DNA of 64,000 bases from Cryptomeria japonica. Lineage: Eukaryota; Streptophyta; Pinopsida; Cupressales; Cupressaceae. Position numbers and translations under genes: made by a program. The notes beneath the pieces were generated by a model. It was not told the origin of the DNA and made no database searches. It saw nothing but the letters and a program-made list of their open reading frames with translations. The DNA lies in the NCBI RefSeq assembly GCF_030272615.1, contig NC_081409.1:246015502-246079501 (forward strand), in the 5' to 3' direction. Positions 1 to 12,850 of the stretch are shown piece by piece; the stretch's first letter is position 1; the number at the start of each line of letters is the position of its first letter.

Positions 1-684
1 ACAATAAATCAATAGGGGTGGTCATATCAACTTGTATTATTTTCCTTCTCAACCAATCACATATTGAGTCATCTTCTATCTAGAGTAACCTTGCCATCTT
101 TCTTCCATAATCATCATCATCATCCTTCTTGATCTTTTTCATCATTCCATTTCTAAGGACTTAGCACCCTCAATCAATTAATCAAACTTCAATCAAACCT
201 TAATCTAATCAATAAAATCCTATCATCCAAAGGTCACCCAATCAATCAAACCCAAATCTTATCAATCAACCTCATCCTAAGGTTAATTCCTTGTCAAAGT
301 TTGATTTAGACCTTCATCCTTAATCAATCAATCAATTGGCTTTTGTACTTGGGAAATAATCTCCCCCAAGTCCCTTTGTCTAATCATTTTGGGTTGATCC
401 CAACCCTTATATTTTGTCTTATTTTGCTTAGGGACGTTATTCTACCCTAAGTAGGAGAAGACTTCATCACTATCACATGGTCTAAATTCTACCTAGCTTA
501 GTTGTCACCTAGCTTGTGGTTAACATCATCAATACCTCACCCCAAATCCTAATTCAAGGACTGAGGTACAATCCCAATCAAACCCATCGCATCCTTATCC
601 AAGGACCATCCAATTCCATCCCTATCAAATCAAAATTTGTTTTCCTATCATTAAATTTTCTTCTAAATCATCTTTAAGGTTACC
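1..684 (+). other. 5' leader of gypsy element A (partial)
   Basis: This is the untranslated stretch before the gag start at 685. It is AT-rich and full of short CAATCAAT-type repeats, especially at 170-340. No primer-binding site and no LTR end are visible, so the 5' LTR of element A must lie before the window. The only long minus-strand reading frame here (1017-625) lies opposite gag and looks like a chance frame. Confidence 0.5.
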
Positions 685-2930
685 ATGGTCTTGACTCGCT
701 CCCAAAAGGCGAAGATGGTTGCCCAGAGAAACACCAGTAATATGCCTGAGTTTAGAGATCTCTTCAATCAAAATCCTCAACCTGAAGAGGAGAAACTTGT
801 TGACCAACGCAACCTTTCTCCACATGTCCAAATTTTTTTTGTTGATCCTTACAATCAAGACATGATGGATAAATTTTTCAAACATAATGCTAATGGGATG
901 GTAGCTCATCTCATCACTCAAGGGGCGCGTCTGCCCCCATGATTTGATCGATCTATCCTTGATGGACCTCTGAAAGGTGACCTCATAGATCAAATTACCA
1001 TTGGCACTATCCTCCATCCATCACCCGTGACATTTGCACCAATAGTTTTTGTACCTCCAATCTTTGTACCTCAAAGCTCGTCCAATCCAACCATATCCCA
1101 ACCTCCTAGGTCGACTGTCCCTCTCTATAGTTCTCCCAATTACATCAACACAATTTTACCTCCCATTAGCACTATCCATGGGTCACATCCTCAAGTTACA
1201 TCACAACCTTCCATCACATCACAACCTTCTATCTCCTCACAACCTATCATTGCCTCATATCAATACATTCATGGTGGTGGTATCCATATTCATCTCATCA
1301 AATACATATCCCGAACATGGGTCATTATGTCCCTCACATCCCTAATCAACAACCTAACATCTTAAAAATAATTCAGGACATGAAGGACCTTATCAAAAAC
1401 TTTAAGAATGGGACAAACAAGAGACCCTACATGTTTGAGGAAATATGTCCTTGTCCCTATGACCCATCAATTTCCGTCGCACCCTACCCACCTAGATTCG
1501 AAATGCCTATATTTGAAAAATACAAAGACAAGGGTGACCCTAGAGACCACGTCCATGAGTTTCACATTTTATGTCAAGAGGTCTCCTATAGTGACCTATA
1601 CCTCAGAAGGCTTTTTCCAAAAAGTCTTGGCGATGATGCCCTCTCTTGGTTTTTTGCCCTACCCCGTGTCTCCATCACATCATTCCCATACATGGTAGAT
1701 TTTTTTTTGTCTCACTATGCCTACAATATTAAAAATAACACTTCTATGATGGACTTATGCAATACCAAGCAAAGGCCCAAAGAAAATTTCGCCAACTTCC
1801 TCCAAAGATGGTGATATCTCATCAAGAAATTCCTATGGGACATACTAGAACCTCATCAAGTTGAGCTATTCCAGCGTAACTTGGTACTTGAATTATCTAA
1901 ACCATTGACTTGTCAATGCTCGAGTACCTTTGATGAAATATCCAAGAAAGGTCTAGCCTTGGAACGTGTTCTTTTGGAAGAAGGAACACTAAAACATTAT
2001 CAAAAAACTAACCAAGGTTCATCTTACAAGGACAAGCCAAAATTTTGGTCTAAGAACAAGACTGTAGTTAATGATGGAGTCACTAATTCCAAGCGCATCC
2101 AAACTATCACCACCCCATCCAAACCCACCACTACCAATTATTTCTTCAAAAAACAATCCAATCAATCACAACACCGCAATAATCCCTCCGTCTAAGGTCG
2201 ACCTCCCCATTCCAGCAACCAATCCCAACGTGAGTACACTCTTCTTGGTGAGCCTATATAGGTCATCTTCCAAAAGTTTGTCAAGGCTAGTGTGGTTGTC
2301 TTTTTGATAACCCTTCCTTTTGACCCCAATCAACTTAAACCCTAGTGGTACAATGAGAATCAATATTGTGATTACCACCATGTCAATGGTCATGATACAT
2401 GAATGTGTATGAAACTTAAGAACTACATTCAAGACCTAATTGACAAGGGGGACATTGAAGTAGTAGGCGCTAAACCTAATAATTCCAATGATAAACTCAA
2501 GATGTACCAGGATCCATTCCATAAACATGGTAAATACAAGGCCTCATCATCTCACACTGTCAATTATGACTACACTAATTATGTCTTCAACTTTGATTCC
2601 TTGATAGGTCACATAGAACCTATTGATACCAATATTAACACCATTACCAACCAAGGATCTGATTCCTCTCCCACCTCCACAATCATCCAGTTGGTCCTCT
2701 CAAGCCAAAATTGTTATTCAAGGTGATACACCCTCAAATGCTCAGAATGACTGCAATGTGACCACCTACAAAGGAAGAGTAACCATCCAGGGAGCTCCTC
2801 CATGTCCCTTGCAACCTCCCATGTCATTTACCTACCAATATGATATCCTTGATCATCTCAGGAAAACTCCTGCATAGATCTCCATACTTGAGCTCCTCAA
2901 GACATCCCCCATCCACAAAGATATCCTTGA
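685..2930 (+). pseudogene. gag: gag of Tat-like gypsy element A (decayed)
   Basis: Encodes the structural nucleocapsid/capsid protein of an LTR retrotransposon. The start at 685 gives MVLTRSQ, and a similar TRSQ start is seen in the gag of element D. The capsid (Retrotrans_gag type) block lies at about 1480-1815, with the family pattern of a GDP-x-DHV motif, an RLFP motif and a W in an LSW-like context. A zinc-finger remnant of the type C-x2-H-x4-GH occurs near 2368-2400, followed by the usual IQDLIDKG segment. The frame shifts at least twice (frame 1, then 0, then 1) and carries stops at 942, 1814 and 2195, so no full-length product is possible. Protease follows in the same orientation. Confidence 0.8.
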
Positions 2931-3021
2931 ACAAGCCCTCCTAGAGTCTCTCATTCCTGACAATATCAATCCAGCCTAATTCTAAGCCCCCATAGGAAAC
3001 CTCACTGTGTAGAACCACTTT

Positions 3022-3732
3022 GTGTTCACATCTAAGGATGCACCCACCAATGACTTGTATCACAATAAGCCCCTTCACATTGAGGCTATTGTACAGAAAC
3101 TCAAAGTCAAGAAAGTCCTTATAGACAGTGGATCTAGTTTAAACCTATGTACATATAAGTTAATCAAGCAACTAGGAATCTCTGAGGACTTGGTTGGCCC
3201 ATTTGGAAAGATCGCAATAAAAGCCTATGATGATGCAGAAAGGGTTTCAAAAGGTACAATCACACTGCCTCTCCAAGTGGGCCCTACTATTGTAGAAACC
3301 ACATGCCAAGTCTTAGACCTTGACCACCCATATAACATCCTTCTTGGTTGTCTATGGATCCATTCCATTCAAGTTTTCCTATCCACCTATCACCAATGCT
3401 TGAAATTTCCATTCAATGGTAGAGAAGTCACCATTCACACTAACCCACAACCCTTCCAATATTGCAAACTTCTTGAAAGGAATCACCCTTACCACTGTCC
3501 GCTCAACTCACCTGCTCCACCACCCCCATCTGATCCCTCGAATGTTTCCTCCACTTCATCTCAATCCGAGGTCAAGGTTAAAATAATTGATAATGGTTGT
3601 GGAGAATATACCCTTCAAAATGCCCTCTACATGGGTCAAAACCTACCTTCTCCCAAGACATATGGTAGGTCAAAAGAAATCAAGCAAAACAAACCCACTA
3701 TAAAATGCAATGAAACCACCTTCCAGCAGTGA
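3022..3732 (+). pseudogene. pro: aspartic protease region of element A
   Basis: Retropepsin-type protease, which cuts the gag-pol polyprotein in family members. The active-site motif VLIDSGSSLN is intact (Asp at residue 35 of this open stretch). It is followed by the family segment with AYDDAE and by the C-terminal LLG-x-LWIH and KFPFNG motifs. The 236-codon stretch is open, but it is flanked by stops both from gag and from the G-patch region (tga at about 3730), so the polyprotein is broken. The active site by itself looks functional. Confidence 0.85.
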
Positions 3733-3753
3733 GGCCCACTTGATGAAGAAAGA

Positions 3754-4263
3754 TTGGAAACCAACGTCACCTCTTGGTTGTATCGAGAGGAAGATGAAGA
3801 ACCAGTAGACATCCCCAAGAAGATGTATCGAAAGGCATCCACCATGGTAGAGAAGATAGGATACAAAGGACATGGTCTTGGAGCAAAAGAAAAAGGCAAA
3901 AAATCACCCATCTCTTCGATCTCCTGTGAGTATAATAGAGGCTTGGGTTTCTCTCCTATACCTAAGATCACTATCATTGGTGCCCAGCCTAATCCTCCTA
4001 CTGAAGGTGAAGATTATAATGAAGAGGAATTCCATGAAATTCCTTTCAAATACCTTGACGACATATTTCACGATGCCCATATGAACACTATCACTCCTGC
4101 CACCCCTCCCAATCCATTTGAGCTTAAACCGGTACACCTTGAACTTATTGACTGGGGCCAACGAGGACAACCTACCTTGGACATTTGTGCTGATGATGAT
4201 GCCCTCCTGGCATTACTTAACATGCAAGGCCTTGAGAAACACACATCTATTAATGGGATTTAG
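3754..4263 (+). pseudogene. G-patch and linker region of element A polyprotein
   Basis: A 169-codon open stretch downstream of the protease. Residues about 28-50 show the G-patch pattern: a hydrophobic-KIGY start, GHGLG, then KGKKSPI. G-patch motifs are known after the protease in some plant gypsy polyproteins and some retroviruses and are thought to bind nucleic acid. The second half is acidic. Element D has the same arrangement, which supports this as a standard part of the family rather than a chance frame. Confidence 0.65.
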
Positions 4264-5544
4264 CTTCATCCAAAAGCTTACTTTGGTAGTTAGGTCAATT
4301 CTCTTAGTCGCAAAAATGAAAATAAAAATGAAAATCAAAAGTCCCTTGGTGAAAACCTCTCCAAGGCTCCTTTGGACATGGAAAAAGTAAAAATAAAGGA
4401 CGCATCTTCTAGTGAAAACCCGGATCAGGCACTAAAAGATGAAGGACTTGACCTTCCTACCATTGTTCCCCCACATCAGGAAAAATCACCTTTACTCATT
4501 GAGGAGACAAAAACAATCAATTTGGGTATAAAAGATAATCCGAAGGATGTGCTCGTAGCCAAGTCTTTAACAAATCAAGAAATACAAAACTTCATGAGCT
4601 TTTTGGACTAAACAAAAATCAATTTTGCTTGGTTGTATGATGATATGCCAGACCTTGATCCTAACTTGGTAGTACATAATCTTGTTGTTCATCCAGATGC
4701 CAAATGAGTCAAATAGAAGCTATGCAAAATGCATCCTCAAATTTCTCTCCTACTCAAAGAATAATTACAAAGGATGTGGGATGCCGGCTTCATCAAACCC
4801 ATTGATTATCTTGAATGGGTTTAAAATATTATACCCGTTGGCAAGCTTGCTAGGGGTATTAGAATTTATATTGACTTCAAAGACCTTAACAAAGCATGTC
4901 TAAAAGATGACTTTCCACTGCCTAATATAGACATGATCGTAGATCTCACAACCGAATATGAGATGATTTCCCTTATGGATGGTTTTTCTAATAAAATTAG
5001 ATACATATCATTGAAGAAGATCAACACAAGACAACATTCACTACACCTTGGGGCACATTTTGCTATCAAGTCATGCCCTTTGGACTCAAGAATGTAGGAA
5101 CAACCTACCAATGTGCAATGACAACTATCTTTCATGACTTCTTGCACAAAATGATGGAAGATTATGTCAATGATCTCCTAGGAAAGTCAGAAACAAGAGA
5201 TGGGCATATTCCAATCCTAAGGCGGATCTTTGAGAGACTTGAGAAAATATAAGCTACGTCTAAATCCTAAGAAATGTATCTTTGGAGTTACATCAGGAAA
5301 ACTCCTAGGTTTAATAGTTTCTCATAGATGCATTGAGTTATATCCCATTAAAGTAAAAGCTATAATGGAAATGCCTCCTCCTAAGACACTTAGACAGTTT
5401 TGTAACCTACAAGGGAGACTTTATTCTATCCGCAGGTTCATTTCACAGTTGGTAGATAAGTGCCACCCATTTACACATCTCCTAAGGAAAGATACTAAAT
5501 TCAAGTGGGATTGTCTTTGTCAAAAGGCCTTTGATAAGCTATAA
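4264..5544 (+). pseudogene. pol: reverse transcriptase region of element A (dead)
   Basis: Broken RT reading. Recognisable blocks are the pre-RT segment near 4550-4680, the IxxxFKDLNKAC motif with DDFPLPNID near 4860-4935, the MDGFS motif near 4977, and the KKCIFGVTSGKLLG thumb segment at about 5263-5310. At the catalytic site (5157-5185) the family's YVDDLL reads YVNDLL: the first Asp of the pair is Asn. There are also many stops and frame changes, so this copy cannot act as a polymerase. The matching region of D retains YVDD. Confidence 0.8.
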
Positions 5545-6000
5545 GAGTATCTAGCTTCTCCTCCAGTCTTGATGCCTCCTATTCCAGGACATCCACTTCT
5601 TTTGTACATATTAGCAGCTATAGTGGCACTGGGGGCATTACTAGCACATACATATGATCAAGGCAAAGAGAACACAATCTACTACATTAGTTGTACACTT
5701 GTAGGGTATGAGCTCAATTATATCCCCATAGAAAGAGCTTCCCTTGCATTGGTCTTCAACACACATAAGCTAAGACATTACATGCTCAATAATAAGACTA
5801 AGCTAATTGCAAAGATTGACCCCCTTAAGTACCTATTGTCTAAAGTTGCTCTCACTGAAAGAGCTATAAAATGGGTCATGTTACTAAGTGAATTTGATAT
5901 TGAGTACGTATACTGAAAAGAAATGAAAGGACAAGCTAAAGTAGATCAATTGGCTGATGCTTCTCTTCAAGGTGATCACCCCCTTATAATAGAATTTTTA
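5545..6000 (+). pseudogene. gypsy-type RNase H region of element A
   Basis: Follows RT directly. It matches the usual RT-linked RNase H series: a PLLLYI-type strand, an ALLAHTYDQGKE-like turn, YYISCTLVGYELNY and a later IDPLKYLL-x-K segment. The main open stretch is 5569-5916. A stop at the start of it and another after 5916 break the polyprotein. In living relatives this domain removes the RNA template strand during reverse transcription. Confidence 0.75.
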
Positions 6001-6009
6001 GAGGATGTC

Positions 6010-6300
6010 ACAATGACTATCACAATATCATCTAAATGGAAGTTGTGCTTTGATGACTCTTGTACACAAATGGATTAGGGGTAGGTATCTTGCTCATGGC
6101 ACCTCAAGGATATTGCATCCCGAAGTCATACAAGATTGCCTTTGCATGTACTGACAACATCGCGGAGTATGAAGCTTTAATCACTGGGCTCTTCCTAGCC
6201 ATCCATTGGAAGATAACCGAGTTACAGGTCTATGGTGACTCCCAACTTGTTATAAAACAAGTAAATGATGAGTATCAAACATAATATGACATGTTACTTC
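6010..6300 (+). pseudogene. second (plant-type) RNase H of element A
   Basis: A second RNase H, the hallmark of the Tat/Ogre gypsy lineage. The segment reads LCFDDS near 6045 (first catalytic Asp region), then GVGILL, TDNIAEYEAL with the catalytic Glu, and YGDSQLVIKQVN with the next catalytic Asp (about 6233-6270). A frame change near 6060 and a stop at 6284 break it. The order RT - RNase H - second RNase H - integrase is as expected for Tat. Confidence 0.75.
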
Positions 6301-7775
6301 CTTATCGCAATATGGTAGAAAACCTCAAGCAACATTTCACTCTTATCCAGTTTGATTAGATTCCTAGAATGAACAATTGTGTTGTTGATTCTATGGCTAC
6401 AATTGGTTCCCTCCTCTAGATGTCGATGAATAGTCAAAAGTGTGAGTTCTTGGTTGAGAACCTCCTACTTCTAACATATGATGTCCCTACATTTGAAATG
6501 GTGTGTGTCCTCATTGGTTATGACTCCCCTTGGTATCAAGAAACCTTTTCCTACCTTCGAGACAACACCATTCCCCCAAACCTCGCTAAAACCCAACAAC
6601 AAACCATCATCTGCCATTCTGCCCACTACACCATCCTTGGGTATACCCTCTTTCAAAGGAATTTTGATGGATCCCTCCTAAGTTGTTAGACAAAGAGGAG
6701 GCTGAATGGGCACTACCTAAAGTGCACAAAGGTATTTGTGGATCACACTCAAGTTTACTTAGATTAGCTAAGAAGATCTTGCACATAGGATATTATTGGC
6801 CTACAATGGAAGAAGACACATACCATTATGTGAAGAATGTGTCCTTTGTCAGAAAAATGATGACAAAATTCATGCACCTTCTTAGGATCTACAACCGTTC
6901 ATCACACCATGGCCCTTCTCACAATGGGGTCTTGATGTCACAGGGAAAATCCACCCCTCCTCATCCAACGGTCACAAGTTCATAATAACCGCCACTGAGT
7001 ACTTCACTAAGTAGGTGGAAGCCACACCCCTCACCTTTACCACTAGCAAACAAATTTCTAAGTTCATCCTAAATTACCTCGTCCATCAATATGAAATTCC
7101 TAAGGTAATCATCACAAATAATGGCTGACCTTTCAAAAATCAGGATGTTAAGGAATTATGCCATAAATTCTCCAATCGGCATCGTTTCTCTACTCCATAC
7201 TACCCGCAAGTTAATGGTCAAGTTGAGGCTTTGAATAAAACCCTTATCAAAATCCTCAAAAATATAATCAATGAAGTTGGTCGCGATTGGCACTTGCAAC
7301 TCCATCCTACCCTCCCGGCATACCACACAAGCATTTGCACATGCACAAGCACCACTCCATATTCCCTAGTCTTGAGTTTTGAAGTTGTCCTTCCCCTTGA
7401 GATCGATATCCCATCACTTAGGGTATCAATGCAGAACATTCTCTTGAGGAAGAATATAGAGTTGCCAGATTGCATGAGCTTGAATTGCTAGACGAAAGGC
7501 ACCTCAAGGCCTTGAATCACCTTTAGGTATATCAGAACTGTCTATGGTTGAGCTATAACAAGAAGGTCTGAACCTAAGAATTTGATAGTGGTAATCTTGT
7601 GCTTATGAAAAATCAGAGAAACCTACAGTACTGTGAAAAGAAAGGAAAGTTTGAGCCTAATTGGCTTGGACCATATGTGATCACTGCAAAGTATGGATTA
7701 GGTGCGTATTAGTTGGCTACTCCCGAAGGAGAACCCTTGGATGAGCCTATGAACATCATACACCTAAAAAATATT
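6301..7775 (+). pseudogene. int: integrase of element A (dead)
   Basis: Integrase remnant spread over three frames. The zinc-binding N-terminal block (VHKGICGSH ... GYYWPTMEEDTYHY) is at about 6720-6830, the core begins near 6900, and the C-terminal region with KFEPNWLGPYVI runs to about 7775. At the second catalytic site (7105-7125) the usual DNG motif reads NNG, so the metal-binding Asp is lost. The ITNNG stretch is followed at once by a stop. The VNGQVEALNK segment near 7212 keeps the catalytic Glu. Most visible lesions are C-to-T or G-to-A type. Confidence 0.8.
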
Positions 7776-7794
7776 CCACACCTAGTTTTTAGAG

Positions 7795-7915
7795 GTCACT
7801 AGTTTTTCAAAAATTAGAAAAAATTAAATAAAATAAAAAATTGAAAAAATAAAAAAAAGAAAAAAAATCAAGAAAAATCAAGAAAAATACAAAAAAAATG
7901 AAAAAATAAAAATCA
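7795..7915 (+). other. A-rich tract just after integrase (element A)
   Basis: A run of A with a few T and G, starting about 20 bases after the end of the integrase reading. Element D has an equivalent tract in the same place (A-rich on its coding strand, 28185-28250). Nothing here codes for protein. Its repeated position suggests a family feature, perhaps a polyadenylation or insulating segment between the pol transcript and the antisense gene. That role is inference. Confidence 0.5.
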
Positions 7916-10180
7916 ATTCGTCCATTAGTGAAAACCATTTTGAGTCACTATGGGAAAGTACCTTGGTGAAAAATTGGTTCCAGTTGTCAAGGTAAATAAG
8001 CTAGATCCATCGTCTACTCAGACAAATTGGCTTTTTAGGGATGAGACTCATAGAAATCTCTATCCCCACACCAGTCCCCTAGTTATGCCACTTTTATAGT
8101 GTTCATGAGAAAATTTTGCTTCATACTATCGCATACCCTATTCCTTCCACCTACCCACCATCCATATTCCATAATAAAAATTGGATATTCTGACGTCTTT
8201 GCACTCCCCCAGCCCTGCAATGACGAGGATTGTACAACTTTGCTTACCAAATAAGGGCATTTGTGCAGGATGATTCCCCAAATTTTGATCACCCACTCCA
8301 TTTACCCAGCACCTTCTTGTACACCATGAAAGACATTAGCTTATTCCAAGTCGCAAATCCCCACCTGCTTGCTTACAGCTAGTTGTTTCCTTAATTTTTC
8401 AATCCACACTATTGCATAAACCTTCAAATACCTCACTGGTGGATATCAAGATTAATTGGTATCTTCATTAGGAAAATTGATCCGCTAACCCTGCAAATCC
8501 CCCACCTTCATGAGATTTTGAGTCTTTATCCGAACTATTAATAAGGGTCACCCCATCACACTGAGCTTTTGTCCCATCACACTGAGCTTTTATCCCATCA
8601 CATTGAGCTTTCCCCCGATCTTTGAGATTATCCCATCAAGTTGAGCTTCTTCTTGACTTGTGTGTCATCCAAGCACCATCCACATGATTCTAATCAAATC
8701 TTTGTAGTCAATACCATATTTGCATGTATGTGTCCATGCCATCTGGTCTATTGCCTACTCAGTCCTATCAATTAATCTTGCCCATTGGGATGCATCCTTC
8801 CCATGTCTGATAGTTTATCCACAGTCCTAAATCCTACTCTTTGCAAGGGATTTTGGTTGGCCATGTGCATTTTTTCTTGCATTATTTGGTCCGTTGCTTT
8901 GATTTGTATCATTATTCCTATGACTACGCCTATCTATGACTACTAGGATCATTCTATATCTTGGTATGTTTTGGGTGGGTGTATACTGGGGCATGTTTTT
9001 GGTGGTATAGTGTGTTTTATGGTTTCCACTGTACGAAACTACAACCCTATACCTACAACTTTATGGTGTTTACATGGTTGTGTGCAAGGGATACCTATTT
9101 TCTGAGAGTTAGTCCACGCCTTGGATCCTCATAACATCTTGATTCCTATAACCAGTAATGTAGACTATCCTTGGCAAAATTAAAACAAGGTTTGCTCTAT
9201 GCACAACAACAAAATCCTCCCATTTCATCCATATCACTTGCATTTTGTCCCATCTCTCCCATCATTTTACATTTTGGAGATCTGAATTTATTCACCTTTC
9301 CTATTTCTTCTATTTATTCTTGTCTCACTTACATCTAGTTGCATTTTAATTTTCATTATCATATAGTGGCATTTTCATATACTTGAATTTTCACTTTAAT
9401 TGCATGATCATTTTAGGTTCATATCTCATGGGAATGGTGAGCCATTAATTGGCCTCCTTTATTTCTACAATCATTAATAATCATACTATTCAATATAAAA
9501 TATTTAAAAATAATCACATTTTGGTAAGTTAGTCGAGAACAAGTTCAAAACACTTTCAATCTATTGTGTCTATAATATTAGTGGCTGAATAAGGGTTCTC
9601 ATTGCATTACATGGCATTATAATATCACCAACATTCATTTAGATGCATTGCATTAATCACATTCCTTTTAGATTTACAATTATACATGATTTTAGTTGCA
9701 TTTATTCACTTAACATTTTTTGGATCCATTTCATTATTAGGTACATTAATTCCATCTTTGCATGTTCATATGTAGTATCATTTCATTACATCACATATGC
9801 ATAATACATCCATCACATCACAAACATATTGCATGCATTTCATACATATAGGGCATCCATTTGCATTACATACATCACCAATAACCATATTGTACAATCA
9901 TTATATCATAATCATACATCATAAGATAAGCCTCAACATAACATGATAGACCAAAACTATATATCATATAGGCACGCATCATAAGCATTCATCCTGCATC
10001 CACAAAAATGTTAGGAACATCATATACATACATATCATCCATCCACCCTACATCACAAATACATCAAATCACATGCATATCATAAAATCATAAACCATCA
10101 TCCATCACATGTAAATAATGAGCAAAGTCCATGGACAATCCATAATAAATAAATACACATAAATGTGCTGCCAAAATCAT
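7916..10180. other. non-coding 3' region of element A
   Basis: About 2.3 kb between integrase and the antisense PMD gene. It contains no convincing reading frame. It holds a short tandem repeat (8566-8650) and, at 9650-10150, a drift of CATACAT/CATCACA-type simple sequence. In D the matching interval (27000-28250) is also non-coding. It is treated as 3' spacer of element A because no terminal repeats or site duplications were seen within it. Confidence 0.45.
8566..8650. repeat. 20-bp tandem repeat (about 4 units)
   Basis: The unit CCCATCACACTGAGCTTTTG occurs at about 8569, 8590 and 8611 with one or two changes, and a more degenerate fourth unit lies near 8635. It sits in the non-coding 3' region of element A. 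Confidence 0.7.
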
Positions 10181-10253
10181 GTCTCTCTCTCTCACACACA
10201 CACACACATGCGCCACCAAAATAATGTCTCATATATATATATATATATATATC
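10181..10253. repeat. compound microsatellite (CT)n-(CA)n ... (AT)n
   Basis: A CT run passes straight into a CA run. After a short unique stretch follows a perfect AT run of about ten units (10230-10252). It lies between the 3' spacer of element A and the end of its antisense PMD gene. Confidence 0.9.
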
Positions 10254-10439
10254 TCAAAAAAATGAATGTCTATTCATGGTACAATGACACATGCTCGAAG
10301 GGTAAAAAATATGTCACATATAACACTAGCCTATGCTCTCCCTATAACCCCCCCCCTACTCTTGAACTTGAGGGTCCACTTGGTGCTCGTGGTGACCTCA
10401 TCCCCACGGAGGCACCTGACTGTCGACTCTAGGTCGCAT

Positions 10440-12422
10440 GGGATCGGGTGCTTTCTACATATGAGGGTTCTCACTGATCTCTGAGCATGACCTGATGGTA
10501 TAGATCCCTATAATAATGGATCTCCTCCCCATCCACTCTGCCTGATGCCTCGCTACTGAGATCTCTATCAAGAGGGGTGTCAATCCACTGCAAGCTAGTA
10601 GCTATCGAGCAATGTCCCTCTCAGTCCCAAGCCTAGTATGGTCAGCCTCTACCCTACTCAGTTGGGAGTGGAGTATGTCCATCTCATCATCCATCCATTG
10701 TAGGTCATCTCATAGCTCCCTGATAGCCTTGCCACTCCTTTCCTCCTCTAGGTGCCTCTCTATCTCCTCTCTGTCCCTCTTAAGATCGACACCCTCTATC
10801 AAGGCATACTAAAGGTCCTCCCTCAAGTCAGTTGCTTCCCTTCTCACCAGGACCACCTCCATTTGTAAACTATCTACCCTATCCCTCTCCACAACCAGTT
10901 GATCTTCCATACTTTGCACTTTGGCCCTCTCTACATCCCTCTCAGCTATAGACCTATCATTCTCTGCTTGAGGCACACTACCTGCCTATCCCTATCCTTT
11001 CTCATCTTACCTCGCCTCCTGTCCCTGGAACTATATAACTGGGATATCCTTGGGCTCCACCCCCTCTCCTCTCTCCTCTCCTCCCTCCTCTCCACATGAA
11101 TCTTGTGCTGGAACTGCATCAATTTGTCCTATTGGACCCTATATCTATAAAGGTACCTCTACTTGAGGCACTTACTATCCCCTCCTCCTCCTATGTGGAA
11201 CCTGTCTCTGCAATCCTCTCTTCCCATCACCTCCTCCCGCCGCTTCCCTATTAGCTAGTGCATTCTTCATCCTTCTCTCCTCCCACTACTCATCGACCAA
11301 AGGAAACAAATTATCCTGCTCCAGTACACCTGGAGTACTCATTCTAACTGGCCCGTGTGCCTCCCACCAGCATGTATAAGCACTGGTGCATCTTGGGTTC
11401 TCCCCTTCCTATAGGCACTCATCCAATGTTACTCTCTCTGTCCCTATCTAGCTAAGTCAGACCTTAAATGGCCCCACTATCTCTCCTCATGTGGCGGTCT
11501 CACATGTAATCCATGGGCGAGTGCTCTTGTGATCGACAATATCCTATATTTAGTCAAACTACCTCATCACACGATGAGGAAGGTACTGATTGATCACGTG
11601 CACTATCTATCTTAATAGCTAACACTATGAGTAAACCCATGCAAGCTACCAGTCCTCCCACCACCTCTCTCTATCCATAAATGGCCTCCATGTGAAGGCC
11701 ATGACCTCATCTATCACCCTCCTCCAAAACCATAGTGCTCCTATCCTAGTGTAGTGGAGTAGTCCTCTACAACGATCTACATAAGGAAACTTGCATCGCA
11801 AAGCTTGGACTCCCACTAGCCTAGTGACCACAATGTGCTCCCATGCCCAGATATGTAAAATAGTCACACAAATGCCGATGTTCCTATAGCCTTGGTAGAC
11901 ACACATGTGCATATCATGATAGAGCTATCTAAGCATCACTTCTCCCTATGTGTAAACCATGCAGTCCTCAAGAATGTGATAAACACAGTGGCCCCATCCG
12001 ATAGAGAATACATGGCCACTCAAATCTGGCATCATGTGCCCACTGATCAATCCACAGATGAATAGTACTAATCTAGGAATATGATGAATCTGCATGTCCT
12101 CCTCGAGGTGCATCCTCATCTTGTCCATCGACAGGTCATCATGCTCGCAAACCATCTGAAGATAGTTTTCACCTCCATCCACCCTATACGCGGGAATGAC
12201 TCCTTTGATGGGGATCTTCAAGATCCTCTAGACATTTAATAGGGTGATGCTCGCCTCGCCCGTTGACAGGTGGAATGTGCACGTCTCACTGTCCCAATGC
12301 TCTACGAGCATTGTCATCATCATGGTATGCACCATGATCCGCGACCATCTCCCAACAAATCCTAGTCCTACCGCACTCAAAATCTCCCGCTCATCACTCT
12401 TGAGCTATTTGTAGAGAGCCAT
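10440..12422 (-). pseudogene. antisense plant-mobile-domain (PMD) gene in element A
   Basis: Read from an ATG at 12422, one frame runs through the PMD region with few stops (at 11946 and 11646). Diagnostic pieces are TCTFHLSTGEASITLLNV, the helix with GHMMPDLSGHV, and ILHIWAWEH, the family's typical tryptophan-rich signature. Beyond 11646 the reading is more decayed but keeps the Arg/Glu-rich, low-complexity tail seen in the D copy. PMD proteins occur in transposons and in host silencing factors. This one is opposite to the gag-pol strand, in the 3' region of the retroelement. Another PMD gene sits in the same place in element D. Its biochemical function is unknown. Confidence 0.7.
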
Positions 12423-12599
12423 GGTCGGAGGCCAGTGCTCCTAAGATGTAAGAGGACCTTTGTTCATCTGCATCGAGCAAATTCACCTCATTAATCCTCT
12501 TATTCTAGCCTATTTTCTACCCTATGCTATCCTTGGGGCACATAGATGCTCCCCTGACTCCCTTTCATCCCTTCCCCCACCCTTCATTTCCCTTTTTTT

Positions 12600-12850
12600 G
12601 CCTCCTTGGCGGAGACGTCATTCCCCACTGGCAGAAATGTTGAAGTCGTGGCAGAGACATCACACTATAGGCATAGACGTCAATCGACAATCTCTGCCCC
12701 CTCTAACCCCCCTTCCCTGCTGAACACCATCTGCATAGACAATATTCATTTTCATGGGTAGGGATCGACTATCTAAGCCAGTTCAACATTTGCATAGCTG
12801 TTGAACGCCCATGCAGACCCCAAAATGGTGATCGACATCTGCGCCCTGAC
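12600..12850. repeat. degenerate GCAGAGACGTC motif array
   Basis: Repeated words of the form GGAGACGTCATTC, GCAGAGACATCA, GCATAGACGTCAATCGAC and GCATAGACAAT recur about eight times. The array lies just upstream (in its own sense) of the antisense PMD gene of A. D has a different repeated motif at the same relative place (23590-24040). Confidence 0.5.

Noticed and set aside
10612-11099. + strand Ser/Leu-rich frames
   Set aside because: They are antisense to the Arg/Glu-rich tail of the PMD pseudogene of element A and have no family features.
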